This document shows, piece by piece, positions 35,075-43,442 of a DNA stretch of 64,000 nucleotides (positions are counted from its first letter, which is position 1; each line of letters begins with the position of its first letter). The position numbers and the translations under genes were made by a program. The stretch covers positions 857,035 to 921,034 of the forward strand of contig NZ_JACSPQ010000001.1 of the NCBI RefSeq assembly GCF_014837055.1, given 5' to 3'. Under the pieces are notes generated by a model. That model had not been told where the DNA came from. It ran no database searches and saw nothing but the letters and a program-made list of their open reading frames with translations. The stretch is from Phocaeicola faecium (GTDB lineage Bacteria > Bacteroidota > Bacteroidia > Bacteroidales > Bacteroidaceae).

Positions 35075-37369
35075 TTAGTTAAAGAACTTTATCCCAATGA
35101 AATAAGTACGAGGCTGTGTAGGCCCGTAGAAATACTTCGAGTCACGCAGTTTGCCACGGTCGAGGTCTTTCTGGAAGGCGTTGAAGATGTTCTGCACACC
35201 GCCGTTCAGTTGAAGTTTCAAATGGTCGTTCAGCACGAAGGTATAATTCAACTTCACACCCAAATCCATAAAGTCGGGGGTATGTTCCAAGCGGTCTTTC
35301 GCAATATATCCTGCAAAGTGAGGAACAATCATCTTACCCGTGTAGACACCCGATATGGAGAAATCGAAGTTCTTCAGCGGAGCGGAAGTAAACGTGAAAT
35401 AACCGTAATAATCGGGTGTACGAGGCATCCGCTTGATAGGTGCCACGTCTGCATCCTCGCTCCAATGAATGGCTTCGGTATAACGGCTGCGCTGTACGGT
35501 AAATCCTAATTGGAGCTGCGCCTCCCGCCCGTGAGCTATCTTATAATCAATGTTAGCCCCGTAAACGCGCGCGCCGTGTCCGTTACGCCGTTCCTGCTTC
35601 AATGTTCCGGTCTGAGGGTCTTTGCCCATAGCTTCCAGATAAAACACATCGTTAAGAGCCGTATAGAAACCTTCTATCAAGAGGTTCGACTGAAAGTGCC
35701 CGAAGTTTGCAGTCCAGTCCAGCGAGCCGCTCACACTGTTCGAGCGTTCGGGCTTCAATCCGTCTGCCAGCGTAATCATCATCGCTTCGCCGCCTACCGC
35801 CGCCACGTGAAGGTCTTCATCGTAAGCCTGAGGCGCACGGAATCCGGTGGACCATGTAAGGCGGCCTTGCAGCTTCGACGAAGGATTCCACAGCAGGTTG
35901 ACGCGCGGACTGAAAATAATGTCGTCTACCAAGTTATGCTTATCCAAACGGAATCCGGCAAGCAAGGTGAAATGTTCCATCTTCCATTCGTTTTGCGCAA
36001 AACCGCTGGCTATCCTCACATCCTGACGGAGGTCGCGGTTATACCCCGTCATTACGTCGTGAAGGGAGTTGTAGCTATACTCCAGTCCTCCCGTAAACGT
36101 GGCGGGAGCAAAAAAGCAGTTGTCCATGTTTCCCACATACATCGCCCCGCCCACTGCCGTAAGGTCTTTGGTCTTTCCGTAAGCATTGGGGTCTTCACCT
36201 GCGCCGTAATAACTGTTGCGGTCGATGTGTTGCGCCGAACCATACACCGACAGTTTGTGGCGATATTCGCGGAAGAACACATCATACGTCAGTCCGCCGC
36301 TGTTTATAACGTGTTTCGTCTGCTCGGTAATGTCTGTTTCGTGAGGCTGAAGGTCGAACTTGTTACCTCCGCGCCGGAATTCGTTCGTGGTATGATACTC
36401 GATGCTGATGCGGCTGAACTGTGTGGGGCGGTAGTAAGCACGAAGCCCGAAGGTATTCATGTTCAGTTTACCCAGTTCCGAGAAACCGTCGCCGTCGGCA
36501 TCGTAAGGATTGCGGTTGCGGTACGACTGGTAGAGGGCGATGCCATACGAATTATCAGACGACACCAGCGAGGCATTGGCACCCACGTATTGCTCCCACA
36601 CCTTTCCGTTGAGATTCGACATGGTAGACGATACCTGAAACGAATTGTTCACCGGGTCTTTGGTGATGATGTTGATGGTTCCGCCCACGGCATTTGCCCC
36701 GAACAGCGCCGAGCCGCCGCCACGCACCACCTCTACGCGCTCAATCATGTTGGTAGGAATCTGCTCCAATCCGTACACGCCCGACAGCGCACTCATCACC
36801 GGACGGCTGTTTATCAGAATCTGCGAATAAGGACCTTCCAGTCCGTTGATGCGCACTTGCGGGAATCCGCAATTCTGGCAGTTGTTTTCCACACGCAGTC
36901 CCGACTGAAAGTTAAGCGACTTGGCGAGGTCGTTCGAGTTGACTATCTCAAACAGGCGGTTATTCATCACGTTTACCACCACCGGAGCCAGCTTTCGGTT
37001 GGTCTCGTTGCGGTTGGCAGACACCACCACCTCATCGGTCATAATCGTTTCTTCTTCCATCACAAAGTGCATGTCAACAGTGAAATCATTGCCCACCGTT
37101 ACGCGCTTGGTTTGGGTAGAATACCCCATGCTTTGTACCTTCAGCGTATATTCTCCTGCCGGAACATTCTTAAAGCGGAAGTAGCCTTCGGCATCGGTAG
37201 CCATCCCTACGCCCGTTTCAACTATCAATACATTGGCGTATGGCAAACCTTCCTCCGTATTTTTTTCTATCACATGTCCGGTAATAATGTTTCCCTCTTT
37301 CACCGGATTAACCGCCATGCTTACCAGAGCGCACAGCAATCCCGTCAATATTAATATATGTCTTTTCAT
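35075..37369 (-). CDS. TonB-dependent outer-membrane receptor
   Basis: 764 residues from the ATG at 37369, which starts a good signal peptide (MKRHILILTGLLCALVSMAVN); the open frame continues upstream but without a plausible start. A CarboxypepD_reg-like domain (about 28-110, ITGHVIEKNTEEGLPYANVLIVETGVGMATDAEGYF) is followed by a TonB plug (IERVEVVRGGGSALFGANAVGGTINIIT) and a 22-strand-type barrel ending KYFYGPTQPRTYFIGIKFFN. This size and plug fit siderophore/cobalamin/metal receptors rather than a ~1000-residue SusC. The adjacent His-rich gene suggests a metal substrate; that is inference. Confidence 0.9.
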   Translation of the reverse strand: MKRHILILTGLLCALVSMAVNPVKEGNIITGHVIEKNTEEGLPYANVLIVETGVGMATDAEGYFRFKNVPAGEYTLKVQSMGYSTQTKRVTVGNDFTVDMHFVMEEETIMTDEVVVSANRNETNRKLAPVVVNVMNNRLFEIVNSNDLAKSLNFQSGLRVENNCQNCGFPQVRINGLEGPYSQILINSRPVMSALSGVYGLEQIPTNMIERVEVVRGGGSALFGANAVGGTINIITKDPVNNSFQVSSTMSNLNGKVWEQYVGANASLVSSDNSYGIALYQSYRNRNPYDADGDGFSELGKLNMNTFGLRAYYRPTQFSRISIEYHTTNEFRRGGNKFDLQPHETDITEQTKHVINSGGLTYDVFFREYRHKLSVYGSAQHIDRNSYYGAGEDPNAYGKTKDLTAVGGAMYVGNMDNCFFAPATFTGGLEYSYNSLHDVMTGYNRDLRQDVRIASGFAQNEWKMEHFTLLAGFRLDKHNLVDDIIFSPRVNLLWNPSSKLQGRLTWSTGFRAPQAYDEDLHVAAVGGEAMMITLADGLKPERSNSVSGSLDWTANFGHFQSNLLIEGFYTALNDVFYLEAMGKDPQTGTLKQERRNGHGARVYGANIDYKIAHGREAQLQLGFTVQRSRYTEAIHWSEDADVAPIKRMPRTPDYYGYFTFTSAPLKNFDFSISGVYTGKMIVPHFAGYIAKDRLEHTPDFMDLGVKLNYTFVLNDHLKLQLNGGVQNIFNAFQKDLDRGKLRDSKYFYGPTQPRTYFIGIKFFN

Positions 37370-37429
37370 TACGTCTTTTTGTTCGTTGATTAATGCGTGT
37401 AAAACACCTGCCCACACTGCCGCCAAAAC

Positions 37430-37484
37430 GCATACGGATGTGTTCCCTTGAGCATACGGATGCACACGGGAGTCCATGCGGATG
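37430..37484. repeat. Three 11-bp direct repeats at exact 22-bp spacing
   Basis: GCATACGGATG at 37430-37440 and 37452-37462, and the variant CCATGCGGATG at 37474-37484. The spacing is 22 bp each time, two helical turns, so all three lie on the same DNA face. They lie between the His-rich gene and the TonB-receptor gene, 61 to 115 bases before the receptor ATG. Confidence 0.75.
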
Positions 37485-37516
37485 TTTTCAGCAACACTTC
37501 GGGTAGGATTTTCCAT

Positions 37517-37533
37517 GCCGGGAACAGCCCGGC
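37517..37533 (-). other. Short GC-rich hairpin after the His-rich gene
   Basis: GCCGGG and CCCGGC form a 6-bp stem with a 5-base loop immediately after the His-rich gene's stop. There is no T run, so it is more likely an RNA-stability or processing element than a terminator. Confidence 0.4.
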
Positions 37534-37535
37534 AA

Positions 37536-37889
37536 CTAACTGATTTGAAAAGACATAAAGGGAGGAGCGCGCAGATGGATTCCTGCCGTATGCGCTGATA
37601 CGGCACGGAAGTTATCCTGCACGCAGAATAACGAATAAACAACATGCCAATCCGGTTTAACCAGCTCGGTCTCTTCCTCGTCCAGCGAATAGAAACTGGA
37701 AAGAAAGTGCAACGAAAGGGTTTGCCCGGCAGTATGGGAGTGATGCTGAGTGAAAGGGTGAGAATGGACAATCATTACCCCGCCTACCACATGGACGTGG
37801 GCAAATACGACGACACTCGTATAATACGCCACGAACAGGGTAAGCAGGCTTAACGCCCACACACGAATATGGTATGTCTGCATTCTCAC
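37536..37889 (-). CDS. Small His-rich membrane-anchored protein, possible metal binder
   Basis: 117 residues. One hydrophobic segment (about 9-28) is followed by HVHVVGGVMIVHSHPFTQHHSH, with eight His in about 22 residues. The rest has no recognised domain. It starts 13 bases after the 5'-nucleotidase stop and precedes a TonB receptor gene by about 170 bases, so all three may be co-transcribed. A periplasmic His cluster next to a TonB receptor suggests handling of Zn, Cu, Ni or another transition metal; no family name is known to me. Confidence 0.65.
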   Translation of the reverse strand: MRMQTYHIRVWALSLLTLFVAYYTSVVVFAHVHVVGGVMIVHSHPFTQHHSHTAGQTLSLHFLSSFYSLDEEETELVKPDWHVVYSLFCVQDNFRAVSAHTAGIHLRAPPFMSFQIS

Positions 37890-37902
37890 TTACTCAGTTG
37901 TA

Positions 37903-39642
37903 TTATTTATTGCCAAACAAAAGTAGGTAATCCCTTTTGGCTGCAACTTCCGTCCATGCCTCCGGGATAAATTTCCATTGATTCAACGCTACGGGATGAA
38001 GCGTTTTTACCTCTTCAATGCGTTTCATCAGGTAATAACGCAAATCTTTGTCGGTAGAGAAAACGATACGCTTCGCCAGTTCCGCTTTCGGGATGCCGGC
38101 ACCTTTCGTCAGCAAGTCTCCCCCGCCGTTGCCCCTGTATGAATTAACAGCTACGCGGTAGGTTTTGTTCATATCGAAAGCGCGTCCGTCGGCTAAACTT
38201 TTGATGGAAATCTTTTCGCCCTGCGGCTTGGTTACATCGACAGTATAAATAATGCCGGCGGCCGAATCGAAATTGAAGCTGGGGTTTTTAAAACGTCCGA
38301 ATCCATTATCTTTTTCGTTGAGCAGCAGCAGATGGTCGGATGCCGATTTCATCTGGTTCGTCCAAATGGCATACGACATTTCAAGGAAGTTTTTAATCTC
38401 TTTTCCGCTCAGTTCCATCACGTAGAGCATGTTTTCGTACTTATAAAGATTGAACATGTCGCTCATGTAGATGTCGCCTTTCTTGATTTCAGCGTTAAAC
38501 GACAGCGGGGCGCAGAACGAAATGTCTGCTCCGGTGATGTCTAACTGCAACTGCTGGATGAGGTCGATGAACGCCGACGAACCGAAATAGGCATCGCGTG
38601 TGGAAATGGTGCGGTCGATGCTTCCTATCTTGCGCGAAACAAAAGTATCTACGGCCTGATATTGTTCTTTGAATGCCGACATAAAGTCCTCGTCAACGGG
38701 ATAAGTGGTCATATCGGCAAGTTTGCCTTCTACCGACTTGCTTACTACCCTATCGCCGCGTTTTACTACTTTCAGGGTAACGTCGGATACGGTGCGTGCC
38801 ATATTTGCCGGGTCAATCAACAAGACAGAGTCGCCCGCTACGTTGGCTACCTTTTCGCAACGGCGCACGTGGTCGTGTCCCATAAAGATGACATCGAATC
38901 CCGGAACGTTACGAGCCACCTCACCCGAACCGTTTTCTATCGTATTATCCAGCTTGTTTCCTTCCGGACCAGCGTGAAACAATCCTATCAGTACATCGGG
39001 ATTTTCTTTCTCGCGGATAATCTTCACCCACTTGCGGGCACAGGTTTCCATATCTTCAAAACGGAGTCCGCTCCACAACTTTTCGGGCAACCACGACGGA
39101 ATGGAAGGGGTAATCATTCCCAATACGGCTATCTTTACTCCATCCCGTTCCAACACTTGATAAGGCGGAAGGTAGGGTTCGCCGCTCAGCGTGTCGATAA
39201 CGTTTGCTCCCAGTACGGGGAAGTTACACTGCTTCACCCAACGGTCGTACACGGCGTGTCCGGTTTCCACATCGTGGTTTCCCATGTTTCCCACATCGTA
39301 ACGCAGGTAATTCAGCATTTGGGCACATACGTGGTCCGATACCGTATCAATGAAATTATAGTAATATGCCGTGGGTTGTCCTTGCAGGATGTCGCCGTTA
39401 TCAAGCAACACCACGTTGTCGCCAAACGCCTCGCGCTGTTCTTTTACATACGAACTTACCCGCGCCAGACTGCCGTCGAGGGGTTTTCTGCCGATAAAAT
39501 CGTAGGGGAAATAACACCCGTGAACATCGCTGGTCTCGATAAACTTTAACGTGATTTCTTTTTCGCCGGAAGTAGTACACGACTGTATACAGCCCATACC
39601 GATAATTGCCGTCAGGCAAAGGAGAGATTTCAATGACTTCAT
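37903..39642 (-). CDS. Lipoprotein 5'-nucleotidase / metallophosphoesterase
   Basis: 579 residues. A lipoprotein signal has Cys in GMGCIQSCTTS. The metallophosphatase domain (about 30-290) has the metal-binding motifs ETSDVHGCYFP, DNGDILQGQP, GNMGNHDVETG, GLFHAGPEG and FMGHDHVRRC. The 5'-nucleotidase C-terminal domain (about 335-545) has GADISFCAPLSFNAEIKKGDIYMSDMFNLYKYEN and RVAVNSYRGNGGGD. It probably cleaves nucleotides or cyclic nucleotides outside the inner membrane for nucleoside and phosphate salvage. Confidence 0.88.
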   Translation of the reverse strand: MKSLKSLLCLTAIIGMGCIQSCTTSGEKEITLKFIETSDVHGCYFPYDFIGRKPLDGSLARVSSYVKEQREAFGDNVVLLDNGDILQGQPTAYYYNFIDTVSDHVCAQMLNYLRYDVGNMGNHDVETGHAVYDRWVKQCNFPVLGANVIDTLSGEPYLPPYQVLERDGVKIAVLGMITPSIPSWLPEKLWSGLRFEDMETCARKWVKIIREKENPDVLIGLFHAGPEGNKLDNTIENGSGEVARNVPGFDVIFMGHDHVRRCEKVANVAGDSVLLIDPANMARTVSDVTLKVVKRGDRVVSKSVEGKLADMTTYPVDEDFMSAFKEQYQAVDTFVSRKIGSIDRTISTRDAYFGSSAFIDLIQQLQLDITGADISFCAPLSFNAEIKKGDIYMSDMFNLYKYENMLYVMELSGKEIKNFLEMSYAIWTNQMKSASDHLLLLNEKDNGFGRFKNPSFNFDSAAGIIYTVDVTKPQGEKISIKSLADGRAFDMNKTYRVAVNSYRGNGGGDLLTKGAGIPKAELAKRIVFSTDKDLRYYLMKRIEEVKTLHPVALNQWKFIPEAWTEVAAKRDYLLLFGNK

Positions 39643-39668
39643 AAAGACAATTTGTCAGATTTATGCCG

Positions 39669-39676
39669 CAAAGATA
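39669..39676 (-). promoter_or_regulatory. Candidate -7 element for the 5'-nucleotidase operon
   Basis: TATCTTTG on the minus strand, 26 bases before the ATG. The -33 box is weak. Confidence 0.5.
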
Positions 39677-39854
39677 GTCAAGAAAATCGAGATAGGAAAC
39701 AACTGTCCCAATAATAATAAGCCGCTCGATACATGTTTCGTATGTTTCCGGCACGAAACGTCTCTCTGCCTCCGAAAGGAAGAAAAACAGCCTGCCGGAC
39801 AACCCGATTGGCATGTAATTTGTTCCACTTCAAGCAATTAAACTAACTGACAAT

Positions 39855-40784
39855 ATGGCTTACATAGACTATTACAAAGTGCTTGGCGTTGAGCGGAATG
39901 CAACCCAAGACGACATTAAGAAAGCATACCGTAAGCTGGCAAGGAAGTATCACCCGGACTTGAACCCGAACGACCCTACGGCTAAGGACAAGTTTCAGGA
40001 GATAAACGAAGCCAACGAGGTATTGAGTGACCCGGAAAAGCGTAAGAAATACGACGCTTACGGCGAAAACTGGAAACATGCCGACGAGTTTGAAGCGCAA
40101 CAGCAAGCCTATCGCGCCCAACAGCAAGCAAACGGAAACAGGCAAGGTGAATACTGGTACTCTACCGACGGAGAACATTTTACGAGCGGATTTGGAGGTA
40201 ACGCAAGCGGATTCTCTGATTTCTTCGAGGAATTGTTCGGACATCGGGGGGCAACGGGAGGCAGAACACGCGGCGGATTTCGCGGTCAAGACATTGAAGC
40301 CGAACTTCAACTTTCTTTGCGTGAAGCCGCTGTTACACACAAACAAACGTTCAGCATCAACGGCGAAACATTACGAATCACCGTTCCGGCGGGCGTAGCA
40401 AACGGGCAGGTTATCAAGCTGAAAGGACATGGAGGCAAAGGAATGAACGGAGGTCCGGACGGAGACTTATACATCACGTTCGCAGTAAGCGATGACCCTG
40501 CCTTTAAACGGAAGGATAACGACCTGTACACCGATGTCAACATCGACCTGTACACTGCCGTATTGGGTGGAGACGTGACCGTGAATACCCTCGACGGGCA
40601 GGTTAAACTGAAGGTACGCCCCGGAACGCAAAACGATGCGAAGGTACGTCTGAAGGGCAAAGGATTCCCGGTATATAAACAGGAAGGTAGCTTCGGCGAC
40701 TTGATAGTGACTTATCATGTATCAATTCCTACCACGCTGACCGAACATCAGAAAGATTTGTTCCGTCAGTTGCAACAAGGATAA
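39855..40784 (+). CDS. cbpA: CbpA-type J-domain co-chaperone (DnaJ paralogue without zinc fingers)
   Basis: 309 residues. The J domain (1-70) has HPD at 33-35 and [16 protein letters not shown] Gln/Gly-rich linker (about 75-140) and two C-terminal substrate-binding domains ([64 protein letters not shown]) follow, with no CxxCxGxG zinc region. This is the CbpA/DnaJ type II layout. The next gene encodes its CbpM-like modulator. Confidence 0.9.
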   Translation: MAYIDYYKVLGVERNATQDDIKKAYRKLARKYHPDLNPNDPTAKDKFQEINEANEVLSDPEKRKKYDAYGENWKHADEFEAQQQAYRAQQQANGNRQGEYWYSTDGEHFTSGFGGNASGFSDFFEELFGHRGATGGRTRGGFRGQDIEAELQLSLREAAVTHKQTFSINGETLRITVPAGVANGQVIKLKGHGGKGMNGGPDGDLYITFAVSDDPAFKRKDNDLYTDVNIDLYTAVLGGDVTVNTLDGQVKLKVRPGTQNDAKVRLKGKGFPVYKQEGSFGDLIVTYHVSIPTTLTEHQKDLFRQLQQG

Positions 40785-40803
40785 CTTTTAAAAACGGACA
40801 ATT

Positions 40804-41094
40804 ATGCAGAACGATTTGATTATCATAAGCGACTATTGCAGCCGCTGTAACATAGAGCCGGACTTCGTCATGATGTTGGGCGAAGACGGGCTGATAGACA
40901 TTGAGATACGAAATAACGTCAGCTATTTCCCTGCCGAACAACTGAACGAACTGGAGCGATACGCTCACCTGTATTATGACCTCTCTATCAACATCGAAGG
41001 CATTGATGCCATCCGCCACCTGCTGGCACGGGTAGAAGACTTGCAGCAAAAGGTTCGCCGGCTTGAAAACGAACTGCGCTTTTACCGCCGGTAA
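40804..41094 (+). CDS. cbpM: CbpM-like chaperone modulator
   Basis: 96 residues, MerR-like fold in outline: IISDYCSRCNIEPDFVMMLGEDGLIDIEIRNNVSYFPAEQLNELERYAHLYYDLSINIEGIDAIRHLLARVEDLQQKVRRLENELRFYR. It has an N-terminal winged-helix-like part and a C-terminal coiled coil. In E. coli CbpM binds the CbpA J domain and inhibits it. Gene order cbpA-cbpM, 19 bases apart, supports the call. Confidence 0.82.
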   Translation: MQNDLIIISDYCSRCNIEPDFVMMLGEDGLIDIEIRNNVSYFPAEQLNELERYAHLYYDLSINIEGIDAIRHLLARVEDLQQKVRRLENELRFYRR

Positions 41095-41104
41095 GCATAA
41101 AAAC

Positions 41105-41160
41105 AAATCAGGCACGGATTACGGTTTCTTTGGAAACACCGTACATCCGTGCCTGATTTT
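41105..41160. terminator. Bidirectional terminator between cbpM and rpmA
   Basis: A long stem, AAATCAGGCACGGAT (41105-41119) with ATCCGTGCCTGATTT, a small internal bulge, further CGGT/ACCG pairing, and A/T runs at both feet. Confidence 0.88.
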
Positions 41161-41185
41161 TTATCGTTTCGTAACAGTACCCTGA

Positions 41186-41455
41186 TTATGCTTCAGCTTC
41201 AGCAAACGGAACTACAGAAACATAGCTTCTGTTTTCACGTCCTTTCTTGAAACATACTGTACCGTCAATCAAAGCGTAAAGAGTGTGGTCACTACCCATA
41301 CCTACGTTGTTACCCGGGTTGTGAACTGTTCCTCTTTGACGAACAATAATGTTACCGGCTTTGCAAACTGAGCCGCCGAATATCTTTACGCCTAATCTCT
41401 TACTTGCTGATTCACGACCGTTCTTAGAACTACCTACACCTTTCTTATGTGCCAT
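41186..41455 (-). CDS. rpmA: 50S ribosomal protein L27
   Basis: 89 residues: [69 protein letters not shown] is a textbook L27. The N-terminus begins directly as MAHKKG with no Firmicutes-type cleaved extension. L27 lies near the peptidyl transferase centre. It is transcribed with rplU, 20 bases upstream. Confidence 0.97.
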   Translation of the reverse strand: MAHKKGVGSSKNGRESASKRLGVKIFGGSVCKAGNIIVRQRGTVHNPGNNVGMGSDHTLYALIDGTVCFKKGRENRSYVSVVPFAEAEA

Positions 41456-41475
41456 TTTCTTCTACGTTTTAATGA

Positions 41476-41793
41476 TTAAGCAATAACTTGTTTGATTGTC
41501 AATTCGGTAAACTGCTGACGATGACCGTTCAGCTTCTTGTAACCTTTTCTTCTCTTCTTGTGGAATACCAACACTTTCTTGCCTTTTACGAGGTGAGAAA
41601 CTACTTCGCATACCACTTTTGCACCTTCTACGGTAGGCGCACCTACTTTTACAGTACCGTTGTTGTCTACCAACAAAACTTTGTCAAATTCAACAGTTGC
41701 GCCGTTTTCTGCATTCTGAATGTGTTGAACAAACAGCTTTTTGCCTTCTTCAGCTTTGAACTGCTGACCGTTAATTTCTACAATTACGTACAT
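41476..41793 (-). CDS. rplU: 50S ribosomal protein L21
   Basis: 105 residues: [26 protein letters not shown] and the C-terminal basic motif [25 protein letters not shown] identify L21. It binds 23S rRNA. The rplU-rpmA order is standard. A strong Bacteroides-type promoter lies 87-118 bases upstream, leaving a leader of about 80 bases. Confidence 0.97.
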   Translation of the reverse strand: MYVIVEINGQQFKAEEGKKLFVQHIQNAENGATVEFDKVLLVDNNGTVKVGAPTVEGAKVVCEVVSHLVKGKKVLVFHKKRRKGYKKLNGHRQQFTELTIKQVIA

Positions 41794-41879
41794 CTTTTAT
41801 TTTATATTAAACGGGTTTTCTCCGCAAGGTGAACCGTCCTCTCCGGTTACTTGTCTACCTCCACGGACTAAATCGGACG

Positions 41880-41911
41880 CAAAGGTACTGCTTTTATCTC
41901 ACATAGCCAAA
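41880..41911 (-). promoter_or_regulatory. Promoter of rplU-rpmA
   Basis: On the minus strand TTTG (41908-41911), a 20-base spacer, then TACCTTTG (41880-41887): a full match to the Bacteroides -33/-7 consensus. Confidence 0.82.
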
Positions 41912-42155
41912 GGGTTGGACAAGTTTTTTATCGGAATAAAATATAAAAACATAAGATAGAGCCCCACTATCGCCACGCTGATTGATATATGTATACCATC
42001 CTTATGAGATTGGCGAAACAGCAAATCCATTTTCTGGTATTCATCGCGCTGAGAGTTTTCGGATTCTGTGTATTTTTGAAACTATATTGCTTTCATTTTT
42101 ATTCACAATGTATAAATTTATAAAGAATAAGCGAAATGAGTTCTCAATATACAGA
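41912..42155. other. Intergenic region between rplU promoter and SEC-C gene
   Basis: With the rplU leader this makes a gene-free stretch of about 360 bases. No intrinsic terminator for the defence block and no RNA gene was recognised. It is AT-rich nearer the SEC-C gene and looks like the downstream junction of the accessory block. Confidence 0.5.
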
Positions 42156-43439
42156 TTACACATCTTTACCATGACACTTCTTATATTTTTTCCCACTTCC
42201 ACATGGACAAGGATCATTCCTTCCAACACCTTTAAATGCTTTATCTAATTTTTCCTTTTGACATTTTCGTTTTTCTTTTATTATACAGTCATCTATCATT
42301 GTTTTCAATTTATCATCAAGGAAAAAATTAGGATGCCATCCCTTTAATATCTTATCAAGAATAAAACTATCAAAGGCTGATGCAACTATACCTGGTATAA
42401 AACCAAACAAGCCTATTAAGTTCGTACCAATAAATCTTATTGGATTTATACATTTAGCCCCCAAAATATTCTGAACAGAATTCATAATTTCCTGTTGCAT
42501 CAATTGTTCTTCATAATCAGATTTCTGCATCCAATAACGAAAAATCTTCCCTTGAAAATCATTCCTTAATTTAAGGATATCATTTAAGCCGATAATTCCT
42601 TTTACAAATAATTCACCAAGATCAGGAAATCCTTTTTGTTGTTCAATTCGTATCAGAGCATCTGTTCCAACATGAATATCTTTACTAAATGCAGAAGCCG
42701 TCTTTCGGAGCATTAACTCATTTATTGCAGCATCCATTTTTATATTATCAATATTCAGCATTGACGCTAAAATCACTGACTTATTAAGCTCTTGTAAACG
42801 TATTAAGTCTGGAACATAATATTCTTTTTCTCCATCATATCGTATACGGCAAAAATTGGGATTAAAAATAGATTCGAGATTTTTAATGTCCCACTTAACT
42901 TCTTCTTTAATCTTCCTTTTTACTTCCTTTTCATCTCTTAAATTCACGCTATTCTCATCAATAAGATAAAGTATTATTCTCTTTTCTTGTTCATCAAATT
43001 TGTATTGATTCAGTATATTTTCAACGTAACTCCACCTATGAATATTACTCTCATTTATTTCTTCTTTTCCTAAAATATATGAAAAGAAATCATATTTGCA
43101 AATGTTATTCTCTGTGATTACAACGGGATTTAAATCTTGATCGGGGATTATATATAATATATGTAACCGTAACAATTCTTTAAGACCATTACATCCTAAA
43201 ATGGGAATAATATTCCATATACTATTCCCTTCAATATAGATTTTATCAAATGACAATAATGCTGTTATCAAATCTCTTGTCATTTGCAAAAACATCGCAG
43301 AACGATTGATTTTAAAATCATATCCGAATCGAACCTCAATTGTTTCTTGTTTATTATTAATCCGCTCTAAAGTTAGGTGTTGATAAACATTCGGATAATT
43401 TGTTATCAGTATTTTTGATTCATCCATATTTCCTGCCAT
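42156..43439 (-). CDS. Unrecognised protein with C-terminal SEC-C zinc motif, beside an R-M gene
   Basis: 427 residues, AT-rich like its upstream neighbour and starting 3 bases after it. The only recognised part is the C-terminus GRNDPCPCGSGKKYKKCHG (about 406-424), a SEC-C/SecA-type zinc-binding motif with ligands CxCx8CH. The N-terminal ~230 residues are alpha/beta with many Ile, Asn and Lys. A hydrophobic helix at about 340-360 (FIGTNLIGLFGFIPGIVASAF) could be buried or membrane-associated. SEC-C motifs occur at the ends of varied proteins, including many next to restriction systems. A role as defence accessory or effector is inference from position. Confidence 0.6.
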   Translation of the reverse strand: MAGNMDESKILITNYPNVYQHLTLERINNKQETIEVRFGYDFKINRSAMFLQMTRDLITALLSFDKIYIEGNSIWNIIPILGCNGLKELLRLHILYIIPDQDLNPVVITENNICKYDFFSYILGKEEINESNIHRWSYVENILNQYKFDEQEKRIILYLIDENSVNLRDEKEVKRKIKEEVKWDIKNLESIFNPNFCRIRYDGEKEYYVPDLIRLQELNKSVILASMLNIDNIKMDAAINELMLRKTASAFSKDIHVGTDALIRIEQQKGFPDLGELFVKGIIGLNDILKLRNDFQGKIFRYWMQKSDYEEQLMQQEIMNSVQNILGAKCINPIRFIGTNLIGLFGFIPGIVASAFDSFILDKILKGWHPNFFLDDKLKTMIDDCIIKEKRKCQKEKLDKAFKGVGRNDPCPCGSGKKYKKCHGKDV

Positions 43440-43442
43440 TAT

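Noticed and set aside
35510-37354. A 614-codon open frame antisense to the TonB receptor gene
   Set aside because: It mirrors the receptor's codon pattern, its translation is His/Val/Arg-rich with no known domain, and the opposite strand encodes a complete family protein.
37370-37535. Cobalamin or other riboswitch before the TonB receptor gene
   Set aside because: No B12-box-like or other riboswitch core was found; the visible structure is three direct repeats and a short hairpin.
37370-37771. N-terminal extension of the TonB receptor to 898 residues
   Set aside because: The extension overlaps the His-rich gene and the repeat array and has no signal peptide, whereas the ATG at 37369 starts a clear one.
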